Shown: positions 6,173 to 13,670 of the stretch, piece by piece
Layout: each line of letters begins with the position of its first letter
Numbering within the stretch: position 1 is the first letter of the stretch
From: Opitutia bacterium
Lineage (GTDB): Bacteria; Verrucomicrobiota; Verrucomicrobiia; Opitutales; Opitutaceae
Assembly: GCA_003157575.1 (NCBI GenBank)
Contig: PMKA01000451.1
Coordinates: 1 to 14,616, forward strand
Length of the DNA: 14,616 bases
Direction: 5' to 3'
Notes under the pieces: generated by a model
What the model saw: only the letters and a program-made list of their open reading frames with translations
What the model was told of the DNA's origin: nothing
Database searches by the model: none
Program-made: the position numbers and the translations under genes

Positions 6173-9100
6173 CTATTCCTCAGGGGTTTCCGCATCGCGG
6201 CCGAGACGGTATTTAATGTCGTAGTTGATAATGAAGTCCAACTCCTCCGCCGTGAAGCCGTAGTGCCGCGCCAGCACCCGGTCGATCTCGTCGAGGATGG
6301 GCTTCGATTTCTGAATCTTGAACGATTGTGTCTCTGTCGTGCCCGTCTGCTTTTGTTCGCGCACAAGCATGGTGCTGTTCTTGTCGACGTCTTGTTGATA
6401 ACGCACCCCCAACACGTGGAGTTCGGTGTCTGCCAGAGCCGACTCTGGCATGGGGAAATTTTGGATGTCGAAGGGGTTCAAGTCGCGAACGTTTGATGTT
6501 ACCGTATACCACCACCAAAAGACATCGCTGCTCAGAGCGGCAATGACCGGCTTAACGTGGTCACGTCTGTCCAAGGTGAACCATGTCTCCCGGCTGCTGT
6601 GACCTTTCCTGCCGTTCAGGTTGAAGGCGGGTGCAAAGTCGGTGAACACTTTCCAATAAAGTCCGCCCGTCGTTCGGTAATAAACCCGGTGCTCGGACTT
6701 GGCTGTAAAGTTCTTTACGGTGGTTTTGACGGCCAAGCTCTTTCTAAGGATGCTCTTCTCAAGTGGGTCGCCCAGTTTTGGAATCCAACACGCCGGGCGA
6801 GATCGGGAAACCTCGACGTAACTTAGGCGCTCAAATAGCCCGTCGCGGTCGTCGCTGGTCCACTTCTGATAGTTGGTTGAGAATGTCCTCCCTCTACCGG
6901 CAGGTGTAAGCACGAAGACAGTCAAGGCACGATTGACGGTGTCGAAAAGCTTCGCGGGCCACCACGCGTAGTCGGCATACCAAGAATGGTGCTCCTCTTC
7001 CAGCAGCAGCTGAACGACCTGCATTCGCTGCGTGGAGGGGAGAGACAGCGGGACGATCATGCTCATGCAGCCTTGCCGGTGCAAAAGAGAAACGCTTCGC
7101 TCCATGCACATAGCGTGAACAGCCCCGCTGTCGACACAGGCGTAGTTTCCTACCGCGTATTCAATTTCGCGGATTTCGAGATACGGTGGATTGCCGATGA
7201 TGACGTCGAAACCGCCGTTGCTGATGATGCCAAAGAACTCGACGAACCAGTGGAAGGGTTGGTGGGACTTGAGCCACTTGGCGTAGGCGGCGCGGTCGTC
7301 GGCCTTCACGCCGTAGTCGCGGGCGAGATAGCGGTTGAGTTCGTCCTCCAACGCCTTGAGCCGGGTCTTGAGTGCCGCCTTGTCCTCGGCGGTGACGGCG
7401 CCGCCGAGTCTCGTCTGCTGCTCGCGGAAGCCGCGAAAAGCGGCGGCGGCAATCTGGAGCTTGTCCTCGAACGATGCGTAGGCGTCTCTCTCACCGAGCA
7501 CACCCAGCCGCATCTGGTCCGCACCTTTGCTCTTCTCAGTGGTCATGCACTGACGCGCTTCATCAGCCGTGGCGTAGCCGACGAGCGTGTTGCCGGTGCG
7601 GATGTTGAAATCGATGTCCGGAAGCGGCTCGATGCCGAGGTTGTCCTTCGTCGGATCGGGCCCGATTTGCGCGGCGAGCTTAAGGAAGAGACGGAGCTTA
7701 CAGATTTCCGTGGCCTCCTCCATGATGTCCACGGCGTAGAGATTGTTGACGATGATTGTCTTGAGGACGAAGTAGCGCCGGTTGGGGTGCTGGGCGATGC
7801 GGACAAGAACGTCGTTGAACTCCTTGTGGTAGTTCGGGTGCGCCTTCCGGCCTTGCTCGCCCCACTCGGCAAGAAGCCCTTCCATCCGGTCGAGACAGGC
7901 TTCGTAGAGCGGCTCCAGGATGTTGAGGGCGGCGAAAACGAACGCCCCGGAACCGCCGGTGGGGTCGAGCACGGTGATCGAAGTGATCGCGTGCCAGAAG
8001 GCCGTGAGCAGCGCGGGATTCTGGCTGGATTCGATCACGTCCTGGGCAAATTGACGTAGGTCGAGATTGAGGGTGATGAGGTCGTTGATGTCGCGGACCT
8101 CTCCGGTGTTCAGTTTGCGGCGGAGGTCCTCGCAACGCTGCCGCCGGGCGACGACTTCGCGCCAGATCTCTGTTGGCAGCGCATATTCGCTAGGGGCGGG
8201 TTTGTTCCAGCCGGTGCGCGCAGCCACATCCTTCACGCCGGCCGCGATGTCGCGCGGCAGCGGCAGGTCCACGCCGTGGCGCACGGCCTGATAGATGTAG
8301 CGGTCGGGATCCTCACGGAGGAGATCCCAAACCGTACGGCCGCCGGCCTTTTCAAAATCCGCTTTGCCCCTGGCAAGTGCGGCGTCGAAAAGGAACGGGA
8401 TTACGGTGCTCTTTGAGATGTATTCTGTGATGTCCTCCTTTGTGTAGTAGGCCCCCATCTGCTTTTGGTTGATGTATTTCTCGAAGATGTATCCGAGGAC
8501 GTCGGGATTGATCTCGTTGTCGGCACGGAGCGGGCGTTCGTCCAAGTGCCACTGGTATTGATCGAAGTAGTCGAAGACGCGCTCGAAGGCTTTGTCTGCG
8601 AGCTGGATTGCAGGGTAGCGCTCCTCGATGGCGTGTTTGTCGAAGATGCCGCCATTGAGGTAGGGGATGTTACCGAGGAGCTTCTCGAGGTCGGGCGCGC
8701 GGTCCTTCCGGCGTTTGCCGAAGCCCTCATGGAAGAGGCGCAGGAGGAAGTAGCGGTAGAACGAGTAGAACTTGTCCTTGCCCTGCTCCTTCTGGCAGCG
8801 GGCGAGGCGGCTGCGGAGGTAGTTATGGTCGGCGTCGAGGAAGCCCTTCCGCTGGATGAAATAGACGAACATCAGCCGGTTGAGCATCACCGAGGCATAC
8901 CATTGGCGGTCGGCGACGTCCGCGATCCCCTCGATGAACTTGAGGAAGGCCATGCGGTGCGTGTCGAAGTCGCGGTAGAACGCCTTGGTGACACGGTCGA
9001 GGTCGAAGGCGGCGCGGACCCGGCCGGCGATCGCCGTGATGGACAAGCCGGCCTCCTCTTCCTCGAAGGACACAAAAAGCCCCTGGAGTTTCTGAAGCAG

Positions 9101-9478
9101 GGAATCGCCCGGCTGACTGCGCGAGAACTCATGCGTACGGGCGCTGAGGGGCCGGCCCGGTTCGCGGCGCACCCACATCCACGACTGGCGCCCCCGGTCA
9201 GCCGTGGCGAACACGACCAAGTGTTCGAAGCTGGTTTGGGCGAGGGCGCGGTCAAGCTTGAGGCGCGTGGTGTGGTCCGGCAGCGAACCGTCTGGGTTTT
9301 CGCACAGCCAGGCCGTGAATCCGCGCTTTTCTGCGATGGCCGTGAAGGCATGGTCCACCTCTCCAGCGCGTAGCGCGAGTTTCTGCCGGGCCGGTTCCCA
9401 CCCAAGTTCCTCGATGAAAAGGCGGCGAAGGTCGCAACCTTGGAGCAGGGGGCGTGCGCGTGCGAAGTCAAAGGGCAT
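6173..9478 (-). CDS. Eco57I/type IIG-like adenine DNA methyltransferase with target-recognition region
   Basis: A 1101-residue SAM-dependent DNA methyltransferase. Residues 1 to about 165 are an N-terminal domain of unclear fold (GEVDHAFTAIAEKRG, LVVFATADRGRQSWMWVRRE). A helical part follows with LNRLMFVYFIQRKGFLD (199-215). INPDVLGYIFE (323-333) and MGAYYTKEDI (341-350) match the pre-motif region of this class. Motif I is DPTGGSGAF (505-513). An acidic strand YAVDI lies at 581-585. The catalytic motif IV is NPPY (763-766), diagnostic of amino-methyltransferases, most likely N6-adenine. After 766 comes the target-recognition region, ending SNVRDLNPFDIQNFPMPES, and the C-terminal tail VLARHYGFTAEELDFIINYD is typical of type IIG/PglX-like enzymes. 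The start has AAGGAG 6 bases upstream, inside the helicase gene's last codons; only 3 bases separate the genes. It should modify host DNA and protect it from the PLD-SNF2 partner. Confidence 0.92.
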   Translation of the reverse strand: MPFDFARARPLLQGCDLRRLFIEELGWEPARQKLALRAGEVDHAFTAIAEKRGFTAWLCENPDGSLPDHTTRLKLDRALAQTSFEHLVVFATADRGRQSWMWVRREPGRPLSARTHEFSRSQPGDSLLQKLQGLFVSFEEEEAGLSITAIAGRVRAAFDLDRVTKAFYRDFDTHRMAFLKFIEGIADVADRQWYASVMLNRLMFVYFIQRKGFLDADHNYLRSRLARCQKEQGKDKFYSFYRYFLLRLFHEGFGKRRKDRAPDLEKLLGNIPYLNGGIFDKHAIEERYPAIQLADKAFERVFDYFDQYQWHLDERPLRADNEINPDVLGYIFEKYINQKQMGAYYTKEDITEYISKSTVIPFLFDAALARGKADFEKAGGRTVWDLLREDPDRYIYQAVRHGVDLPLPRDIAAGVKDVAARTGWNKPAPSEYALPTEIWREVVARRQRCEDLRRKLNTGEVRDINDLITLNLDLRQFAQDVIESSQNPALLTAFWHAITSITVLDPTGGSGAFVFAALNILEPLYEACLDRMEGLLAEWGEQGRKAHPNYHKEFNDVLVRIAQHPNRRYFVLKTIIVNNLYAVDIMEEATEICKLRLFLKLAAQIGPDPTKDNLGIEPLPDIDFNIRTGNTLVGYATADEARQCMTTEKSKGADQMRLGVLGERDAYASFEDKLQIAAAAFRGFREQQTRLGGAVTAEDKAALKTRLKALEDELNRYLARDYGVKADDRAAYAKWLKSHQPFHWFVEFFGIISNGGFDVIIGNPPYLEIREIEYAVGNYACVDSGAVHAMCMERSVSLLHRQGCMSMIVPLSLPSTQRMQVVQLLLEEEHHSWYADYAWWPAKLFDTVNRALTVFVLTPAGRGRTFSTNYQKWTSDDRDGLFERLSYVEVSRSRPACWIPKLGDPLEKSILRKSLAVKTTVKNFTAKSEHRVYYRTTGGLYWKVFTDFAPAFNLNGRKGHSSRETWFTLDRRDHVKPVIAALSSDVFWWWYTVTSNVRDLNPFDIQNFPMPESALADTELHVLGVRYQQDVDKNSTMLVREQKQTGTTETQSFKIQKSKPILDEIDRVLARHYGFTAEELDFIINYDIKYRLGRDAETPEE

Positions 9479-9481
9479 GGT

Positions 9482-12400
9482 TCACTCCTTGCTGATGCCG
9501 AGGGAGCAGATGATTTCCGGCTCGCGGGCCTGCCCGTTGTCCTTGGGGATGCAGAGACGGTCCTCCTCGTGCAGGGCGAGAACGAGATCGGCGAGTTTCT
9601 CGTCGGCGATGCCGGCGCGAAGTTCCCGGTTGAGGAGGTCGCGTGCGGCTTCCGTGAGCGGTTGCTCGTAGATTGAATCGATGGCGGCGTGCAGCGGCTT
9701 GATATCGAAGAGCGTGTCCTTCACCTGGGCCGCGTGGGCCTTGAGTCGCTCGTAGACTCGTCGTCGGGCGCTCGCCGGGCGCCCGAGTTGCCCGCCTATT
9801 ATTGCGTGCTCGGTCTGGATGCCGACAACGGCCTTCTGGACGAGCGCATGGTGGTTGGCGAGGCGTGGGAGCGCGGGTGTGGTGGGCTCGCAAGCGGCGG
9901 CGCGAAGAATCTCGTGCTGCGATTCGGTGACGGCACGCCCGGTCTCGTCGACCCACGCGAGGGCGTCGTTCCCGTCGGCGGTACGGATGTAGACCATGGC
10001 CCCAGTAGTTTTGGTCGAGAGCTTCGGATTGAGCGTCGACAGCCCCTTGGTGCTGAAAACGACGTTCGGCAGGTCGGGGATCGCCTTGCGGAGCGCAGGA
10101 TCGGCGTCGCTGGCGTTCTTCCAGATCTGGTAGGCGAGCGAGGCGAGATCGACGTCGCTGTCCTCCAGGTCATCGAGGATGCCGGATTTCTCGGTGAAGA
10201 GGTCGTGAATCAAGTCGTCGTGGTGCTCATCCTCGAAGAAAGTTTCGTCGGTACCCACGACCTCCGCGTTCTCGTGCAAGCGCTGCCGAACGCGCGAGCG
10301 GAGCCGAATGAGACGCTCGACCCCATCGGCCGGAAGGAACGAGTAGCAGAGGATTTGCTCCGCTTTTTGACCGATCCGGTCTACGCGGCCCGCCCGCTGG
10401 ATCAGGCGGATGATCGCCCACGGCAGGTCGAAATTGACGACGATCGCCGCGTCCTGGAGGTTCTGGCCTTCACTGAGGACATCGGTGGCGACGAGAACCC
10501 GGAGTTCCTCGGCGGGGGGGACTTGATCGCGGATTTGATTGCTCTCCGGGCTGAAGCGCCCGGCGAAGGCGGAAGGATCATCAGTATCGCCGGTGACCGC
10601 GGCCAGTTTCTTGATTCCCAGCGCCTCCAACTGTTCCGCAAGGTAAAGCACGGTGTCGGCGAACTGGGAGAAGATGATGACCTTCTGGCCGGGGTGCGTC
10701 TTTGTGAGCAGCTTCTGAAGTTCGCCGAGCTTGTGGTCTTTGTCTGGTCGCCATTCTCCAGCGAGTTGGAGGATGGAGAACAGACGCTCGCCATCGCGCC
10801 GAAGGTCCTTCGCCAGGTCATCGACGAAGAGGTCCGCCCGGAGCCAGTCGAAGTTGGACTCGTATTGCTCGCGCAACAGACGGTAGCCGGCTGCTGCCTC
10901 CGGGGCAAAATCGTCCAACGCGCTGACAGATCCGCTCGGCATTCGGCCGGTTGAGTCTTCATTCTCGCCAAAGAGCCGGCCGGTGGTCTGGGCCTCGCTG
11001 TCGTCATCCCCCGTGCGAGTATCCCACAACGCCGAGTCTTGGGTGCCGATGGGCAGGGGCAGCCCGTGTTCGATGGCGTGAAGGTAGATGAAATTGCGGA
11101 GAATGTGCCGGCGCACCGAAAGCAGGAACGAGTGACCGCTGCTTTCGAGGCGTTTGAAGAGGTTGGTCCGGCAGAAGCCGATCAGCCGTTTGCCGGCACG
11201 CGAAAGGTTGTCGACCAGCGCGGCCTCATCCGGTGCTGGTGGCTGGCCCGGTGTTGGCCGCAGATAGTTGGCGAGCCCGTAACGCGGTAGATGGAGCAGG
11301 CGGATCGTATCGACGACCCGGTCGGAATAGAGCCGCGCATATTGGTCATCCGGATCGTGGTCGCGGATACGGAACGTGAGCGCTTTCGGCTGGCGTTTTG
11401 GAAAATAGAAGCGGCTTCCGCCTTCCAAGACCAGAAAGCGCCGATCGGCGGCGGCCTTCGGTCGTCCGCACTTGGGGCAGCCATCGTGCGTGGCAAAAAG
11501 GACGGCGGCGCAGGTTGGGCACTCGGTCAGGGCGTAGTTGTGCTCCACGAAGCTGCGCGTGCGGCGGACCATGAAGAGCCGCATCAACTCCCGCCAGTCG
11601 TCGGCGTGATCGCTCTTCTCGAAGGCTGCGAGGCAGTTGACCGGACATTGGTGTCGGCGGGTGAACTCCTCCACCCGGCCGTCGCAGTCGCGGCGCACAT
11701 ATTCTTCCGGGCGAACTCCCAAAACGTCTTCCGGCCCAAGGAACAGCCGGAGTTGGTTGGCAAGATCCAGATAAGCTTTGTTGTAGGGGGTAGCGGAAAG
11801 AAGGATACACCGGCTGGTGTTGCGGGAAATGTAGTCCCGGAGGGCAGCCCAGCGGTGTCCTTCGCGATTCCGCAGATTGTGGCTTTCGTCGATGATGACG
11901 ATGCGGTAGCGGCGGAGTTCCGTTAGCGCCGACTGGACTTGCGTGAGGGAAACGACCCGCGCAATGAGGCGGTAGCGATGGGCATAGCCCTCCCACATGC
12001 CGACGAGATTCTTGGGGCAGATGATGAGTGTCTCCAGCGAATGGGGAGGATCCTGAAATACCCGGGCGAGCGCGGTCGCCATGAGCGTTTTGCCGAGGCC
12101 GACGACATCGCCGAGGATGACACCGCCGCGTTTCTCCAAGTGCCGGGCGGCGATCCGAACGGCGGCTGACTGGAAGTCCAGCAGGGTGTCCCGCAGATCG
12201 GGAGGGACCGAGAACTCGGAAAGTCCGGCCCGCGCCTCCTCCGCGAGATGGTAGGCGATCTTGACGTAGATCCAGTAGGGCGGAAGCGCCTCCGGCCGCG
12301 CCCAGCTTTCGTCGATCACCTGGATAAGTTCCTTGGTGATATCGACGCTCCAACGGTCGGTCCAGCGGGCCTCGAACCAGCGTGCGAGCTTCTCCGTGGC

Positions 12401-12946
12401 ATCGTGATCGAGCACGTCCACGTTGAGTTCCCCCTGATGCGACAGGCCGGCGAGCGTCAGATTGCTGGAGCCAAGGAAGCCAACGATGGGGTTGACCGGA
12501 TCGGAGCGGAAACAGAGGTAGCGTTTCGCGTGGAGCGGGTGGCGGACGAAAAGCTTCACCACAACTTTCCCCGCTTTAAGTTGGGCCGCGAGGCGGCGAA
12601 GACCGGCTTCGTCCTCGTCGGTAGGTGCGCCGAAAGTGAGCTGAGCACGGAAGTTCTCCGCGAGCCTCCGCTTCAGCCGGATCACAACCTGGTTGCTGAT
12701 CTCATCCTCCGATGGCTGGAGGCTGTAGGCCTGCCGAAGCTCGTCTTCCGGCAAGCGCTGCATGCCTACAAGAAGGCGGCACTGGCGCCCTTCTTTGCCC
12801 GGCCACTTTTCGATCAGGGAATCGATCGCTTTCCATCCGCGCAGGTTGAAGTAACCGACGCAGAAATCGGATCGATCAGAGACGTCGAGCGTCTGGCGCA
12901 GCGCTGGCAGAAGCGCCTGCGCGATGTTGTCAAATATCCGTGGCAC
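9482..12946 (-). CDS. PLD-type nuclease domain fused to SNF2-like helicase
   Basis: An 1154-residue fusion. The N-terminal part has a phospholipase-D-type nuclease signature: H139-A-K141 followed by GSSN at 159-162; one such motif per chain implies a dimeric active site. The SF2/SNF2 motor follows: Walker A GDVVGLGKT (279-287), DESH (353-356), SATP (384-387), IIFSQFADT (757-765), VLVATDVLSEGQNLQ (817-831) and QRAGRVDRIGQ (850-860). A four-cysteine zinc ribbon (C476, C479, C490, C493) is inserted between the lobes. The C-terminal 250 residues have no motif I recognise. SNF2 motors translocate on double-stranded DNA, so with a PLD nuclease this is a plausible restriction effector. The start is GTG at 12946: an in-frame TGA lies 8 codons upstream, and the family opening PRIFDNI follows directly. 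No good ribosome site is visible; a hairpin lies beside the start. It is the first gene of the bicistron with the methyltransferase. Confidence 0.92.
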   Translation of the reverse strand: MPRIFDNIAQALLPALRQTLDVSDRSDFCVGYFNLRGWKAIDSLIEKWPGKEGRQCRLLVGMQRLPEDELRQAYSLQPSEDEISNQVVIRLKRRLAENFRAQLTFGAPTDEDEAGLRRLAAQLKAGKVVVKLFVRHPLHAKRYLCFRSDPVNPIVGFLGSSNLTLAGLSHQGELNVDVLDHDATEKLARWFEARWTDRWSVDITKELIQVIDESWARPEALPPYWIYVKIAYHLAEEARAGLSEFSVPPDLRDTLLDFQSAAVRIAARHLEKRGGVILGDVVGLGKTLMATALARVFQDPPHSLETLIICPKNLVGMWEGYAHRYRLIARVVSLTQVQSALTELRRYRIVIIDESHNLRNREGHRWAALRDYISRNTSRCILLSATPYNKAYLDLANQLRLFLGPEDVLGVRPEEYVRRDCDGRVEEFTRRHQCPVNCLAAFEKSDHADDWRELMRLFMVRRTRSFVEHNYALTECPTCAAVLFATHDGCPKCGRPKAAADRRFLVLEGGSRFYFPKRQPKALTFRIRDHDPDDQYARLYSDRVVDTIRLLHLPRYGLANYLRPTPGQPPAPDEAALVDNLSRAGKRLIGFCRTNLFKRLESSGHSFLLSVRRHILRNFIYLHAIEHGLPLPIGTQDSALWDTRTGDDDSEAQTTGRLFGENEDSTGRMPSGSVSALDDFAPEAAAGYRLLREQYESNFDWLRADLFVDDLAKDLRRDGERLFSILQLAGEWRPDKDHKLGELQKLLTKTHPGQKVIIFSQFADTVLYLAEQLEALGIKKLAAVTGDTDDPSAFAGRFSPESNQIRDQVPPAEELRVLVATDVLSEGQNLQDAAIVVNFDLPWAIIRLIQRAGRVDRIGQKAEQILCYSFLPADGVERLIRLRSRVRQRLHENAEVVGTDETFFEDEHHDDLIHDLFTEKSGILDDLEDSDVDLASLAYQIWKNASDADPALRKAIPDLPNVVFSTKGLSTLNPKLSTKTTGAMVYIRTADGNDALAWVDETGRAVTESQHEILRAAACEPTTPALPRLANHHALVQKAVVGIQTEHAIIGGQLGRPASARRRVYERLKAHAAQVKDTLFDIKPLHAAIDSIYEQPLTEAARDLLNRELRAGIADEKLADLVLALHEEDRLCIPKDNGQAREPEIICSLGISKE

Positions 12947-12947
12947 A

Positions 12948-12973
12948 GGCTGATGCTCGCGTGTGCATCAGCC
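12948..12973. promoter_or_regulatory. Perfect 9-bp inverted repeat at the helicase start codon
   Basis: GGCTGATGC (12948-12956) and GCATCAGCC (12965-12973) are perfect arms around an 8-base loop. The repeat ends one base before the GTG start of the PLD-SNF2 gene, occupying the place of its ribosome site. As RNA it would hinder initiation; as DNA it could be an operator. No C protein or other dedicated regulator is seen in the window, so the binder, if any, is unknown. Confidence 0.6.
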
Positions 12974-13009
12974 CTGTCGGGATGGCTTTGCTCTCGTGGG
13001 GTTCTGCCG

Positions 13010-13069
13010 AGGTGCCTATGCTAAAAATGCGAAAGGGAGCGTGTCTACTCACGCTCCCTTCAGGCACCT
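13010..13069. repeat. Nested inverted repeat (8-bp outer and 11-bp inner stems)
   Basis: The outer arms AGGTGCCT (13010-13017) and AGGCACCT (13062-13069) are perfectly complementary. They enclose a perfect 11-bp inner hairpin (13033-13060). One side between the stems is a single base; the other is a 15-base bulge carrying the T-run as read on the minus strand. This is more than a simple terminator needs and suggests a folded leader or a mobile structured element. Confidence 0.65.
13033..13060 (-). terminator. Probable terminator after the toxin-antitoxin genes
   Basis: Read on the minus strand: AAGGGAGCGTG, loop AGTAGA, CACGCTCCCTT, then TCGCATTTTTAG. The 11-bp perfect stem is strong, but the T-run starts 5 bases after it, so it is an imperfect rho-independent terminator. 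It lies 254 bases past the hepT stop and before the helicase gene, so it could insulate the two units or act as an attenuator for the second. Confidence 0.5.
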
Positions 13070-13079
13070 GGAAGAGCCT

Positions 13080-13139
13080 CACAAGAACGCTTTCAGCACG
13101 CCCCCCAGTCGGGGGCGATGCATCGAGCGCCGTCTTGTG
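13080..13139. repeat. Second nested hairpin structure
   Basis: CACAAGA (13080-13086) and TCTTGTG (13133-13139) are perfect 7-base outer arms. Inside is CGCCCCC (13099-13105), a 5-base loop, GGGGGCG (13111-13117), running into the palindrome GATGCATC (13117-13124). It directly abuts the nested repeat at 13010-13069, so the two may form one structured element about 130 bases long. Confidence 0.5.
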
Positions 13140-13239
13140 GTCGAAGATTTCCAGGTTTCGAAGGGACAGCAGCCGAAGCTACGCGAAATGGATTGTTATT
13201 GGATTACGGGTCTGGGGCGGTGAATGGTGGGTTGGAAGA

Positions 13240-13269
13240 CCCGCCTTCGCTCGGACGAGCTATGGCGGG
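13240..13269. repeat. REP-like palindromic element
   Basis: CCCGCC, TTC, GCTCG, GA, CGAGC, TAT, GGCGGG: a symmetrical hairpin with 6-bp outer and 5-bp inner stems separated by a 3-by-3 mismatch. The sequence CCCGCCTTCGCT...GAGCTATGGCGGG has the look of a dispersed intergenic palindrome of high-GC Verrucomicrobia-like genomes; this is recalled by eye and not searched. Confidence 0.6.
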
Positions 13270-13313
13270 CCAAGGAAAGTGGAAGATAAGGGAAACAGAA
13301 TAGGCGAGAACGC

Positions 13314-13670
13314 TCAAGGCTCTTCGCCGAAGTCTTGCCGCAGGATTGCTTTGATCTGTTCCTCCAGCGGAGCGAGGTGCTCGACGGCGGTGTTCCAAAC
13401 GAGCTCCGGCTTCACGGAGAAATACCCATGAGCCAGCCAGTTTCTCATCCCGACGATCTTGCACCAGGGCACCTCGGGATGGCGCTGCTGCAGATCGTCC
13501 GGCAGGCGGCTGGCTGCCTCGCCAATGATCTCGATCGCACGTTCCAAAGCCATTCGCGCCATCCGGTTCCCCTCCAGATCACACTCGGTCTTTCCCGCCA
13601 CAATCTCTCGTGCGTGCTGGACGTTCTCCAGCATGTGCCGGAGACGGATCCGTGGATCATCGACACTCAT
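13314..13670 (-). CDS. hepT: HepT-like HEPN toxin (DUF86)
   Basis: A 118-residue HEPN-domain protein of the HepT/DUF86 family, expected to be an RNase. The active-site motif RxxxxHxY is intact: R76, H81 and Y83 in RNWLAHGYF. The N-terminal helix ([18 protein letters not shown]) and [20 protein letters not shown] are typical of the family. In the characterised Shewanella MntA-HepT pair the tyrosine of this motif is adenylylated by the antitoxin, switching off the RNase; Y83 is the matching residue. The start ATG lies inside the end of mntA (14-base overlap), so the two are co-translated and made in linked amounts. The last gene before the structured intergenic stretch. Confidence 0.93.
   Translation of the reverse strand: MSVDDPRIRLRHMLENVQHAREIVAGKTECDLEGNRMARMALERAIEIIGEAASRLPDDLQQRHPEVPWCKIVGMRNWLAHGYFSVKPELVWNTAVEHLAPLEEQIKAILRQDFGEEP

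Larger units (their letters stand above)
12947..13313. other. 367-base structured intergenic stretch, no gene
   Basis: This stretch separates the toxin-antitoxin genes from the PLD-SNF2/methyltransferase pair. It is unusually rich in inverted repeats: 12948-12973, 13033-13060 nested in 13010-13069, 13099-13117 nested in 13080-13139, and 13240-13269. A short open frame on the plus strand crosses it but shows no family motif. I could not place a convincing promoter for the helicase gene. Confidence 0.6.

Noticed and set aside
6986..10954. Plus-strand open frames of 357, 302 and 421 codons opposite the methylase and helicase genes
   Set aside because: They are low-complexity antisense frames (rich in Val, Glu, Leu, Gly) lacking motifs. 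The minus-strand frames hold complete methylase and SNF2 motif sets.
6173..12946. Complete DISARM or BREX system
   Set aside because: No DrmA, DrmB, PglZ or BrxC-like protein is encoded in the window, and the PLD domain is fused to the SNF2 protein. Only the methylase and SNF2 parts resemble DISARM class 1.
12963..13223. 86-codon plus-strand open frame across the structured intergenic stretch
   Set aside because: It runs through several perfect hairpins, has no recognisable domain and no ribosome site. The hairpins explain the sequence better than a protein.
12947..13313. Retron or integron attachment site in the hairpin-rich gap
   Set aside because: There is no reverse transcriptase or integrase gene in the window, and the conserved core sequences of integron attC sites are not visible in the stems.
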